55,313 nt of DNA from positions 1-55,313 of the forward strand of contig CAMFGH010000006.1 in assembly GCA_945949875.1 (NCBI GenBank), given 5' to 3'. The position numbers were made by a program, and so were the translations under genes. Below are positions 1 to 7,646 of this stretch, piece after piece; within the stretch, counting starts at the first letter, position 1; each line of letters opens with the position of its first letter. This DNA is from an uncultured bacterium (GTDB lineage Bacteria; Bacillota; Clostridia; Lachnospirales; Lachnospiraceae). The notes under the pieces were generated by a model. That model was given only the letters and a program-made list of their open reading frames with translations, searched no databases and was not told where the DNA came from.

Positions 1-48
1 ACGACATTTCAACCCGTTCAAGACGTAAGTCGCGTTTTGAAATGTCGT
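1..48. repeat. Inverted repeat with 12-bp perfect arms
   Basis: The arms ACGACATTTCAA (1-12) and TTGAAATGTCGT (37-48) are perfect reverse complements. The 24-base interior has a further small GAC/GTC stem. No T-run follows directly on the plus strand, and the minus-strand continuation lies outside the window. It could be a terminator of a gene to the left, the end of a mobile element or a structured RNA; the sequence does not decide. Confidence 0.55.
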
Positions 49-91
49 CCCTAATTAAGATTTTGTTTTCTGTGGCGGGCAATCTTAGAAT

Positions 92-284
92 TTTTTCCCC
101 AGTGTCTGTATGAAAAGTGACACGCCGCTCCCGCTGTTCATCCATAGAAAAACATACTATGAAGAAAGAAGCTCCTGGGATATATTTTTCAAGCGAAAAA
201 AATCCTTGGTCCAGGCATAAACTCCCCTACCAAAAAGAAAGCTGCCACTTCACAAACTCTCATTCGTGAAAGCGACAGCCTTCT
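92..284. repeat. Half copy of the long palindromic intergenic element
   Basis: Bases 92-157 match the reverse complement of 28333-28398 with about three mismatches in 66 bases. Similarity continues more weakly through the block GCTCCTGGGATATATTTT (171-188) to the terminator-like hairpin at 241-280. Only the central part and one arm of the 28.2 kb element are present. Bases 49-91 do not match the other arm and hold only a short inverted repeat (TAAGATT/AATCTTA). The copy lies directly downstream of livF, just as the other copy lies directly downstream of pnp. Confidence 0.8.
232..280 (-). terminator. Rho-independent terminator of the liv operon
   Basis: Read on the minus strand, a stem of about 16 bp (GGCTGTCGCTTTCACGAA pairing with TTTGTGAAGTGGCAGC, including G-U pairs) is followed by TTTCTTTTTGG. 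It begins 44 bases after the livF stop. The hairpin is also the outer end of the repeat element at 92-284, so the repeat and the terminator are the same sequence. Confidence 0.75.
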
Positions 285-323
285 CTTTTATATGATATCA
301 ATTTGAGGGATATTGTATCCTTA

Positions 324-1031
324 TCAAGCGCCCAGATAAGCTTTCCGTACCGAATCATCCTGCAACAGTTCTTTTCCGGTTCCGGAAGTAACGATTCTGC
401 CCGTCTCCAAAACGTATCCCCTGTCTGCAATGGACAGTGCCATCTGTGCATTTTGTTCTACCAGTAAAATGGTAGTTCCAGATTTATGCAGCTGAAGAAT
501 AATATCAAAAATCTGCTCTACCAGAATCGGTGCAAGTCCCATACTGGGTTCATCCAACATCATCAATTTTGGTTTGGACATGAGAGCCCTTCCCATGGCA
601 AGCATCTGCTGTTCTCCACCGGAAAGCGTTCCTGCAATCTGCTTATATCGCTCTTTCAATCTTGGGAAATGCTCATATACCTTTTCAATGGATTCCTCCA
701 CCTCGCTATTTGGCCTTGTGTAAGATCCCATTTCCAGATTTTCCTGTACCGTCAGCTGTTGGAAAATTCTTCTTCCTTCTGGACATAATGCCATTCCTCT
801 GGATACAATTTTATGCGCCGGAATACCTAAAATGTCCGTTCCTTCTAAAGTCACACTTCCGCTTCTGGGTTTGATCAGTCCTGCTATGGTGTTCAGTGTA
901 GAGGATTTTCCTGCTCCGTTTGCACCGATCAGCGTTACGATCTCTCCTTCATCCACATGAAATGAAATATCTTTGATCGCATGAATGTTTCCATAATAGA
1001 CATGCAGATTATCGACCTGTAAAAGTGCCAT
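324..1031 (-). CDS. livF: Branched-chain amino acid ABC transporter ATPase LivF
   Basis: This is one of the two cytoplasmic ATPases that power high-affinity leucine/isoleucine/valine uptake. The 235-residue product is normal length for LivF. It shows Walker A GANGAGKS at about 36-43, the ABC signature LSGGEQQ at 136-142 and Walker B LMMLDEP at 156-162. The family-typical CPEGRRIF lies between them. It follows livG by one base and is the last gene of the operon, before the terminator at 232-280. The protein looks intact even though the operon's 5' end is damaged (see livH). Confidence 0.95.
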   Translation of the reverse strand: MALLQVDNLHVYYGNIHAIKDISFHVDEGEIVTLIGANGAGKSSTLNTIAGLIKPRSGSVTLEGTDILGIPAHKIVSRGMALCPEGRRIFQQLTVQENLEMGSYTRPNSEVEESIEKVYEHFPRLKERYKQIAGTLSGGEQQMLAMGRALMSKPKLMMLDEPSMGLAPILVEQIFDIILQLHKSGTTILLVEQNAQMALSIADRGYVLETGRIVTSGTGKELLQDDSVRKAYLGA

Positions 1032-1032
1032 A

Positions 1033-1878
1033 TCACACCTCCCTCTGCTTACCTAAATAAGCTTCTATTACCTGCGGATTATTCTGGATCTCGGAAGGTG
1101 TTCCTTTGGCGATGATCTTACCAAAATTCAGAACAACAATGGATTCGCATATTCCCATGACCAGATTCATATCATGTTCGATCAGTAAAATGGAAATATG
1201 GAATGTATCTCTGATTTTACGGATATTATCCATCAATTCCGCTGTTTCGGAAGGGTTCATTCCAGCCGCCGGCTCATCCAGAAGCAGAACCTTCGGTCCC
1301 GTTGCCAGAGCCCTGCAGATTTCCAGTCTTCTCTGTGCACCATAAGGAAGGGATCCTGCCTCGTCCTTTGCCAGATGTTCCATATCGAAAATAGATAACA
1401 GCTCCATGGCTTTTTCATGGGCACGCTTTTCTTCCTTCCAGTATTTCGGAAGTCTTAAAACACCATTCATCATGCCATAGTTTATATGGTTGTGAAGACC
1501 GATCTTTACATTATCTTCTACAGACAATTTATCAAAAAGACGAATATTCTGAAATGTTCTGGCAATTCCTGCCTGATTCACCTTCGTTGTATTCATTCCG
1601 TGCGTGTCTTTACCATCTAAGAGAATGGTTCCTCTGGTAGGCTGATAAACCTTGGTAAGTAAATTGAATACCGTGGTTTTCCCTGCACCGTTTGGACCGA
1701 TCAGACCGCAAATCTCTGTTTTTCCAAGAGCCATATTAAACTCATCTACTGCTGTAAGACCACCAAAATCGATCCCCAGATGGGATACTTCCAATACAAG
1801 AGGATACTGCTTATCGCGTTCCGGTATCAGATTGGGACTTTCTACCGATACAAGCTTTACTTCATGTTCTTTCGCCAT
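1033..1878 (-). CDS. livG: Branched-chain amino acid ABC transporter ATPase LivG
   Basis: This is the second ATPase of the liv transporter, 281 residues from the ATG at 1878. That start has GGAGG nine bases upstream and lies just past the livM stop region, whereas the longer frame has 25 non-family residues. Walker A GPNGAGKT lies near residue 62, and the signature appears in the LivG-type form LPYGAQRRLEI rather than LSGGQ. Walker B is LLLDEPAAGMNP, also typical of LivG. A stretch of about 20 residues before the ABC domain is longer than in many LivG proteins. Confidence 0.95.
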   Translation of the reverse strand: MAKEHEVKLVSVESPNLIPERDKQYPLVLEVSHLGIDFGGLTAVDEFNMALGKTEICGLIGPNGAGKTTVFNLLTKVYQPTRGTILLDGKDTHGMNTTKVNQAGIARTFQNIRLFDKLSVEDNVKIGLHNHINYGMMNGVLRLPKYWKEEKRAHEKAMELLSIFDMEHLAKDEAGSLPYGAQRRLEICRALATGPKVLLLDEPAAGMNPSETAELMDNIRKIRDTFHISILLIEHDMNLVMGICESIVVLNFGKIIAKGTPSEIQNNPQVIEAYLGKQREV

Positions 1879-1879
1879 A

Positions 1880-2935
1880 TTAGACAGCCTCCTTCTTTTT
1901 GTTTTTGAAAAGAGTTTTGATGAATCTTTGGCGCAGTGCCTGCGCTTTCTCATTATTGGTAATCAGCATAACCATAATCAGAACAATTGCATAGACCAGC
2001 ATCCTGTAATCCTGGAACTGACGCAGCAGTTCCGGCAGTACTGTCAAAATAGCTGCTGCAATAATCGAACCTCTCAGGTTTCCGATTCCACCTAATACAA
2101 CGAATACCAAAATCAAAATAGAAGTATTAAAATCGAATTTTTTCGGTACAACCGTTGAAAAATTCAGTGCATATAGTGCACCGGCTGAACCAGCCATGGC
2201 TGCAGACGTTACAAAGGCCATCATTTTATACTTCGTAATCTGTATACCGCAGGCCTCTGCTGCAATACGATTGTCACGTATCCCTGCAATGGCTCTTCCG
2301 GATCTGCTGTTGACCAGATTCTGAATGATAAACAAAACCACCAGAATTAATATAATACCACTTAAAAAAGTAGATATTTTCTTTACTCCGAGAGCTCCCA
2401 TGGGACCGTTCAGTATAACCACATTTTCCGGCTCCAGATTCATGGATGTGGCATCTGTCATGGAAAAATGTAATCCGTTTTTATCCACTGCAACATACAG
2501 ACAGTTCAGAATATTTTTGATGATCTCACCAAAAGCAAGTGTTACAATTGCCAGATAATCTCCCTGCAGTCTGAGAACCGGAACCCCGATCACAATCCCG
2601 GCAATGGCTGCAATGGCAGCTCCTACCAGAATCGCCAGAAAGAGTCTGACAGAACTCACTGTCACATAATTCTGTAATGCCACGGAGGCAATGACGCCAC
2701 TAAATGCTCCAACACTCATAAACCCTGCATGTCCAAGACTCAGTTCTCCGGAAAAACCCACCACCAGATTCAGAGAAAGTGCCATAATGACATATGTGCA
2801 GATAGGTATCAGCTGTCCGGAAAAGGAACTGCTCAGATGTCCTGTTGAAGATAATATCTGAAAAACTATATAGAACACGATGACGATTCCATAATTCAGG
2901 AACGCACCGGACGCTCTTTTTGAACCTTTTTTCAT
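1880..2935 (-). CDS. livM: Branched-chain amino acid ABC transporter permease LivM
   Basis: This is an inner-membrane permease subunit of 351 residues with about nine or ten hydrophobic helices. The conserved permease loop LSLGHAGFMSVGAF lies at about 66-79, and the family's GRAIAGIRDNRIAAEACG segment occurs in the cytoplasmic loop. It pairs with LivH to form the channel. It lies 12 bases after the livH remnant and one base before livG. A GAGG ribosome binding site precedes the ATG. The gene looks intact, but its partner LivH is truncated, so a working transporter from this locus is doubtful. Confidence 0.93.
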   Translation of the reverse strand: MKKGSKRASGAFLNYGIVIVFYIVFQILSSTGHLSSSFSGQLIPICTYVIMALSLNLVVGFSGELSLGHAGFMSVGAFSGVIASVALQNYVTVSSVRLFLAILVGAAIAAIAGIVIGVPVLRLQGDYLAIVTLAFGEIIKNILNCLYVAVDKNGLHFSMTDATSMNLEPENVVILNGPMGALGVKKISTFLSGIILILVVLFIIQNLVNSRSGRAIAGIRDNRIAAEACGIQITKYKMMAFVTSAAMAGSAGALYALNFSTVVPKKFDFNTSILILVFVVLGGIGNLRGSIIAAAILTVLPELLRQFQDYRMLVYAIVLIMVMLITNNEKAQALRQRFIKTLFKNKKKEAV

Positions 2936-2947
2936 ACTTTGTACCTC

Positions 2948-3604
2948 TTAAACCTTTTCACTAATCTTTTTACCCAGAAGTCCGGTAGGTTTTACGATAA
3001 GCACGATGATCAGTACCGCAAAAACAATAGCGTCAGATAACTGGGTAGAAATATATGCCTTGGCAAAAATCTCTATCAACCCAAGTAAAATACCGCCAAG
3101 CATGGCTCCCGGTATGGAGCCGATTCCGCCAAAAACAGCTGCTGTAAAGGCTTTGATACCGGGCATGGCTCCTGTGGTAGGCATCAAAGTCGGATAGGCC
3201 GAGCAAAGAAGAACTCCTGCAATGGCAGCAAGGCCGGAACCAATGGCAAAAGTCATGGAAATCGTTCCGTTTACATTAATTCCCATCAGTTGTGCTGCAC
3301 CCTTGTCTTCTGAAACAGCACGCATTGCTTTTCCCTTTTTGGTTTTGGAGGTAAAAAGTGTTAATGCAATCATAATTATAATATTAGCCAGAATCGTAAT
3401 GATTGCAGTGGCACTGATCTGTGTCTCACCGATCATTACAGATGGCAGATGTATCATATCCGGAAAAGCTTTTGGATTGGAGGACCAAATCAAAAGCGCA
3501 ATATTCTGTAGAAAATAAGAAACCCCGATCGCTGTAATCAGAACAGCCAGACTACTTGCATTACGAAGCGGCTTGTAAGCCAGCTTTTCAATCAAAATTC
3601 CCAA
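2948..3604 (-). pseudogene. livH: livH lacking its 5' end (permease remnant)
   Basis: The 218-residue frame begins at a TTG with GILIEKLAYKPLRN, a motif that in LivH proteins usually lies around residue 75-85 of about 290. The first two or three membrane helices and the normal start are therefore missing. The rest looks normal, including LITAIGVSYFLQN, AFGGIGS-type loops and the C-terminal LIVKPTGLLGKK. Upstream, the sequence runs straight into the N-terminal part of panE in another frame. Translation could still start at TTG or by reinitiation after the panE fragment stops at 3588, but the product would not be a normal permease. Confidence 0.85.
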
Positions 3605-3794
3605 TATATTTCATGGCACATACCTTTTTATGCTGTCTTTCTGTTCCATCCGGCTCCACAATGGTGATACCGTTCTTATTAATGGCATCTACCTGAGGCT
3701 CATACACATCCAGCATGGTAACTTCATTTTTTTCACTTAGGTAAGCTCCGTACAGACAGCCCATTGCACCTGCTCCGATTATTACGATTTTCAT
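3588..3794 (-). pseudogene. panE: 5' fragment of panE (ketopantoate reductase)
   Basis: The 68 residues start with MKIVIIGAGAMGCLYGAYL, the Rossmann NADPH-binding motif GxGxxG of the PanE/ApbA family. PanE reduces 2-dehydropantoate in pantothenate synthesis. Full-length proteins have about 300 residues, and here the frame stops right after YIGNFD, where livH sequence begins. An AAAAGGAGA ribosome binding site precedes the ATG, so the start itself is intact. All of the catalytic C-terminal domain is missing, and no other part of panE occurs in the window. Confidence 0.85.
3590..3604. other. panE/livH deletion junction
   Basis: The 15 bases TTGGGAATTTTGATT (minus strand) read as the end of IGNFD-L in the panE frame and as LGILI in the livH frame. 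Both fit the respective protein families. This suggests the two genes shared a short direct repeat here, and that a deletion between the copies removed the panE 3' end, any livJ gene and the livH 5' end. The shared repeat is inferred from one junction; the ancestral sequence is not visible. Confidence 0.6.
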
Positions 3795-3817
3795 AACCTA
3801 TCTCCTTTTCTCAGCCA

Positions 3818-3856
3818 AAAAATAAAGGCGGTTTGAAATACATTCAAACCGCCTTT
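3818..3856 (-). terminator. Terminator after glgA
   Basis: A perfect 14-bp stem (AAAGGCGGTTTGAA, 3843-3856 and 3824-3837 on the minus strand) has a 5-base loop and is followed by TATTTTTTGG. It lies 31 bases past the glgA stop and only 30 bases before the panE fragment start. Any transcript reaching panE and liv must read through it or start very near it. Confidence 0.85.
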
Positions 3857-3872
3857 GGCTTTTACAAAAGTC

Positions 3873-3901
3873 AATATAACACACTTTTAATATCCAATCA
3901 A
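3873..3901 (-). promoter_or_regulatory. Possible promoter overlapping the end of glgA
   Basis: TTGATT (3896-3901) and TATATT (3873-3878) are separated by 17 bases on the minus strand. The -35 lies in the last codons of glgA. A transcript from here would carry the 3818-3856 hairpin in its leader before panE. The region is AT-rich, so chance matches are likely. Confidence 0.35.
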
Positions 3902-5335
3902 CCAGTCATACATCTCCTGATATTTTTTGGCTGATACATTCCAGGAAAAGTCGGCAGCCATGGCACGGTCTACCATCTTATTCCATTCCCGCTTCTTATC
4001 ATAATAAATCTTTTCTGCATAGCGCACAGTTGCCATCATTTCATGGGCATTATAGTTTACAAAACTGAATCCGGTACCGGTGCCTTCATATTCATTGTAT
4101 GGCTGAACGGTATCCTTAAGTCCGCCTGTTTCCCTTACGATCGGTAAGGTACCATATCGCAGGCTCATCAGCTGGGACAATCCACATGGTTCAAACAGGG
4201 ATGGCATCAAAAATGCATCACATGCTCCATATATTTTATGGGATAAAGCATCTGAATAATAGATATTGGCAGATACTTTATTGCTGTATTTCCAGTCGAA
4301 ATAACGGAACATATTCTCGTATCTTTCCTCACCGGTACCCAGCACAACAATCTGAATTGCATCCTGGCATATCTCGTCCATAACACGGGCGATCAGATCA
4401 AAGCCCTTCTGATCCGTAAGTCTGGACACAATACCGATCATCATGATCTTATCATTCTGCTCCAGTCCAAGCTCTTTCTGCAGCGCTCTCTTATTCTTAA
4501 TCTTCTCTTTTCTGAAATTGATCGCATTGTATGGATATTCCAGATACTTATCGGTTTCCGGATTAAAACTGTCATAATCGATACCGTTTACGATACCTCT
4601 GAGATCTCCGGATCTGGCACAAAGCAGACCATTTAATTTTTCTCCGTAAAAGTCTGTTTTGATTTCTTCTGCATAAGTATTACTTACTGTGGTGATTGCA
4701 TCTGCGTATACCAATCCGCCTTTTAACAGATTGGCATCCTTATATGCCTCCAGTTTATCCGGTGTGAAGAAATAGTCCGGAAGTCCTGTAATGTCCTTTA
4801 CATCTTTTACACTCCATTTTCCCTGGAATTTCAGATTATGTATGGTCATTACTGTCTTGATACCACGATAAAATTCATTTCCCTGAAATCTCTCATGGAG
4901 ATAAACAGGAATAAGGCCTGTCTGCCAGTCATGGCAGTGAATCAAATCCGGTCTGAAACCTATTACCGGAAGAGATGATAAACATGCCTTACAGAAAAAA
5001 GCATATTTGGTAATTTCAAAAAGTGCATCATCAGAATATGGCTTATATCCTGTAAAAAATCCTTCATTATCGATAAAGTAATACTTAACGCCATCCGCTT
5101 CTGCTTCCAGAATACCTACATATTCATCTTTCCAATGAAAGTCCATATAGAAATGAGCTCTGTAAGAGAGTTTTTCTTTCATTTTATCGGACATACAGGA
5201 ATATTTCGGAATCATGACTCTGACATCATAATATTCCTTATCAATACATTTCGGCAAGGAGCCCACAACATCTGCAAGTCCACCTGTTTTAATAAAAGGA
5301 ACCCCTTCTGATGCGATAAAAAGTATATTCTTCAT
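3887..5335 (-). CDS. glgA: Glycogen synthase GlgA
   Basis: GlgA transfers glucose from ADP-glucose to growing alpha-1,4-glucan in glycogen storage. The product has 482 residues, the usual length for bacterial GT5 enzymes. The N-terminal KTGGLADVVGSLPK (about 17-30) is the ADP-glucose binding motif. The C-terminal half has VSRLTDQKGFDLI and the catalytic-site stretch SLFEPCGLSQLMSLRYG. The ATG follows GGAGGGT. It is not accompanied by glgB, glgC or glgP here. It is followed by a strong terminator and preceded by the Spo0A-like gene on the same strand. Confidence 0.96.
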   Translation of the reverse strand: MKNILFIASEGVPFIKTGGLADVVGSLPKCIDKEYYDVRVMIPKYSCMSDKMKEKLSYRAHFYMDFHWKDEYVGILEAEADGVKYYFIDNEGFFTGYKPYSDDALFEITKYAFFCKACLSSLPVIGFRPDLIHCHDWQTGLIPVYLHERFQGNEFYRGIKTVMTIHNLKFQGKWSVKDVKDITGLPDYFFTPDKLEAYKDANLLKGGLVYADAITTVSNTYAEEIKTDFYGEKLNGLLCARSGDLRGIVNGIDYDSFNPETDKYLEYPYNAINFRKEKIKNKRALQKELGLEQNDKIMMIGIVSRLTDQKGFDLIARVMDEICQDAIQIVVLGTGEERYENMFRYFDWKYSNKVSANIYYSDALSHKIYGACDAFLMPSLFEPCGLSQLMSLRYGTLPIVRETGGLKDTVQPYNEYEGTGTGFSFVNYNAHEMMATVRYAEKIYYDKKREWNKMVDRAMAADFSWNVSAKKYQEMYDWLIGY

Positions 5336-5365
5336 AGTTTACCCTCCGTAAAAATACCTTTAATC

Positions 5366-5371
5366 ATTATA
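5366..5371 (-). promoter_or_regulatory. Candidate glgA -10 box
   Basis: TATAAT lies 30 bases upstream of the glgA start on the minus strand, preceded directly by TTG. No good -35 hexamer lies at 16-18 bases (TTTCGC is the nearest), so this is a tentative promoter. Confidence 0.35.
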
Positions 5372-5440
5372 CAATAAAAGAGGGGTAAGCGAAAGTATAT
5401 TTTCACATTTCCTGCCAAACATTCCCGATCACATTCCTGA

Positions 5441-5998
5441 TCAATTGCCACGGTATTTCAGTCGCAGTCTGTCTGTGATCAGGGCGATAAACTCAGAATT
5501 TGTAGGTTTTCCTTTTCCGGTATGGATTGTATAACCGAATAAAGCATCCAGGGTTTCCATTTTTCCTCTGTTCCAGGCCACTTCAATGGCATGTCGTATT
5601 GCTCTCTCTACTCTGCTTGGCGTGGTTCCGTATTTTTCCGCAATGGTCGGATATAGGATTTTCGTTACGGAACCCAGCATTTCCATATCTGAAACAGACA
5701 TCATGATAGCTTCCCGTAAATATTGATAGCCTTTTATATGGGCTGGAACACCAACTTCGTGAATCATGTCTGTCACGTCTTTCTCCAGATCATGTACAAC
5801 CAATGTTTCGTTTTCTGCCCGGTATTCTGCTGCCAAAAGCGCACTTTCCTGTACCTCATCGTCTTTTTTCATCAGTTCTCTACCCGAAGATGCTACCGTT
5901 ATCATAATCTGAAACTCTTTATTGGCATTACATAACTGTTCTATGATCTGGTGCATTTGTTCAGAATCTTTGGTTGCTGAAAAATTGACTTGTTCCAT
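5441..5998 (-). CDS. Spo0A-like protein with a shortened, degenerate receiver
   Basis: The C-terminal 110 residues form the Spo0A effector domain. The recognition region [21 protein letters not shown] (about 125-145) is nearly identical to that of Spo0A, the sporulation master regulator. Spo0A has about 260 residues; this protein has 185. The first 70 residues resemble the start of a receiver ([12 protein letters not shown], then [12 protein letters not shown]) but lack the acidic pair, the phospho-aspartate strand and the lysine. Phosphorelay control is therefore unlikely. The gene occupies the position that spo0A usually has downstream of spoIVB, with an ATPase gene between. It could be a constitutive DNA binder or an antagonist of true Spo0A; whether a full spo0A exists elsewhere cannot be seen here. 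Confidence 0.85.
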   Translation of the reverse strand: MEQVNFSATKDSEQMHQIIEQLCNANKEFQIMITVASSGRELMKKDDEVQESALLAAEYRAENETLVVHDLEKDVTDMIHEVGVPAHIKGYQYLREAIMMSVSDMEMLGSVTKILYPTIAEKYGTTPSRVERAIRHAIEVAWNRGKMETLDALFGYTIHTGKGKPTNSEFIALITDRLRLKYRGN

Positions 5999-6040
5999 AT
6001 GAAATTCCCCTTAATCATAAATATTTCGCTATCAAAATCT

Positions 6041-6069
6041 AGTATATCGACTGATTTTGCCGGGGGCAA
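6041..6069 (-). promoter_or_regulatory. Candidate promoter of the Spo0A-like gene
   Basis: TTGCCC (6064-6069) and TATACT (6041-6046) are 17 bases apart on the minus strand, 43 bases before the start codon. A GGGG ribosome binding site follows. The gene therefore probably has its own vegetative promoter. Confidence 0.5.
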
Positions 6070-6157
6070 CTATGAGTCATCGCATGGAATTTCCATTATT
6101 CTACCTGATTCATCACATTAATCCATTCACTGTAAAACAGTCATCATATAAAAAATT

Positions 6158-7456
6158 CTAATACATATCCAAATACTTATCTAAGGCATATAAAGGTACA
6201 TTGATCATCCAATCCTGTTTCCGATAATTTGACATAGATGATCTGATTGCAACTTCCGGTTTATATTTTTCGCAAAAAGCACGTAAGCTTCTTGCTCTCA
6301 GGTTTTCCTCAGCTTTCACTTCAATCGGTATACATTTCATCTCCTGTTGAATTACAAAATCAATTTCACCGGACGAATTTTCCGTAGAATAATAATATAG
6401 TTCTCTTTCGGAAGCTTTCAGCTGCTGGGCTACGAATTGCTCTGTTAAAGCACCTTTAAATTCCTCAAAAATTCTACAATCATCCAATAATACTTTCGCA
6501 TGTATATCGCCTTTTGCAGCAAGTAACCCAACGTCCAGCATAAACATTTTGAAATGATTTATTTCCATATATGCGATGAGAGGAATATCTGGTTTGGTGA
6601 TACGATAACTACGTATAATAAGACCCGCATCCTCCAGCCATTGAATTGCCAATTCGAAATCCTTTGCCCTTGCCCCTTCTCGTATGGAACCATACATAAA
6701 TTTTCTGTTCTCCTTAGCCAGTTGAGAAGGTATGGAGTTCCACACCATCATAATCCGTGGAATGGCTTCCTTAGGCGCATGCTTACTAAAATCTTCTTCG
6801 TAATACTTCAGCAAACTTTTTTGTATTTCCCTTACTTCATAAAAATCGTCTGTATCGATATAAGTTTGTACTGCCTCAGGCATTCCACCTACGTAATAGT
6901 ATTTTTTCAACAATTCAATATATTTTATGGAATATGCATTTATCATCTCATAATCATTACTCTCTAAAAGCTGTGCCAACTGTTTTTCTCCCATTGCACA
7001 AAGAAACTCATAGAAATTGAGAGGATATAAATGCATAAAATCCACCTTTCCCACAGGAAAAGAGGTTCCCTGATGAAGTGCAACACCAAGTAATGATCCG
7101 GCTGCCATAATCGCATATTGAGATGCGTTCTCATTAAAATACTTTAATGAAGCTAAAGCCTTAGGTGCTTCCTGTATTTCATCAAAGATAATCAATGTAT
7201 CTTCTACATTAAAGCTTTTTCCAAACTCTATTTTAATAGCAGAAATAATCCGGGAAGTATCAAAATCAATTTCAAACACCTTTTTCATGATTTCGTTATT
7301 ATCAAAATTGATATAAATCGTATTCTTAAAATATCTGGCACCGAATTCTTTCATAATCCAGGTCTTTCCAACCTGTCTGGCGCCCTGAATAATGAGCGGT
7401 TTTCTCTTTTTCTTATTCTTCCACTTCTCAAGCTTTGCAAATAATTCTCTCTCCAT
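6158..7456 (-). CDS. DUF4143-type AAA ATPase
   Basis: The 432-residue product has Walker A GARQVGKT at about 25-32, Walker B LIIFDEIQ at 88-95 and the sensor-like AAGSLLG near 119-125. A C-terminal nuclease-fold-like domain follows, with the EIDFVIQ...PIEVKAEEN pattern. This is the AAA_14 plus DUF4143 arrangement, a widespread accessory family of unclear function, often lineage-specific. The ATG at 7456 was preferred because GGGGTGA lies eight bases upstream; an extra 19 residues are possible. The gene is AT-rich compared with spoIVB and separates it from the Spo0A-like gene, which suggests insertion. Three spaced repeats lie directly upstream. Confidence 0.85.
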   Translation of the reverse strand: MERELFAKLEKWKNKKKRKPLIIQGARQVGKTWIMKEFGARYFKNTIYINFDNNEIMKKVFEIDFDTSRIISAIKIEFGKSFNVEDTLIIFDEIQEAPKALASLKYFNENASQYAIMAAGSLLGVALHQGTSFPVGKVDFMHLYPLNFYEFLCAMGEKQLAQLLESNDYEMINAYSIKYIELLKKYYYVGGMPEAVQTYIDTDDFYEVREIQKSLLKYYEEDFSKHAPKEAIPRIMMVWNSIPSQLAKENRKFMYGSIREGARAKDFELAIQWLEDAGLIIRSYRITKPDIPLIAYMEINHFKMFMLDVGLLAAKGDIHAKVLLDDCRIFEEFKGALTEQFVAQQLKASERELYYYSTENSSGEIDFVIQQEMKCIPIEVKAEENLRARSLRAFCEKYKPEVAIRSSMSNYRKQDWMINVPLYALDKYLDMY

Positions 7457-7527
7457 AAACGATATCACCCCGTTTCCAATATAGAAATTTTCCTTTATTG
7501 TGTTATTATACATAGCTTTCTATATGC

Positions 7528-7613
7528 TATCAACATTTTTAAGACGATAATTTTATTAATTTTCACATTTTTAAGGTGATATTTCTTTTTCTTTTCACAT
7601 TTTTAAGGTGATA
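7528..7613. repeat. Three 22-bp repeats at 32-bp spacing
   Basis: Copies at 7560-7581 and 7592-7613 are identical (TTTTCACATTTTTAAGGTGATA). A third, diverged copy at 7528-7549 keeps ACATTTTTAAG and the same 32-base phase. Each full copy contains the imperfect palindrome TCAC...GTGA. They fill the gap between the spoIVB stop and the ATPase start. The three-helical-turn spacing would put bound proteins on one face of the DNA, as in an operator array. Confidence 0.8.
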
Positions 7614-7646
7614 ACTGTTTTTCAAAAAAGTAGAAAATCTCAAAGA

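Noticed and set aside
7528-7613. CRISPR array
   Set aside because: Only three repeats with 10-base spacers of no diversity, and no cas genes; the pattern fits an operator array better.
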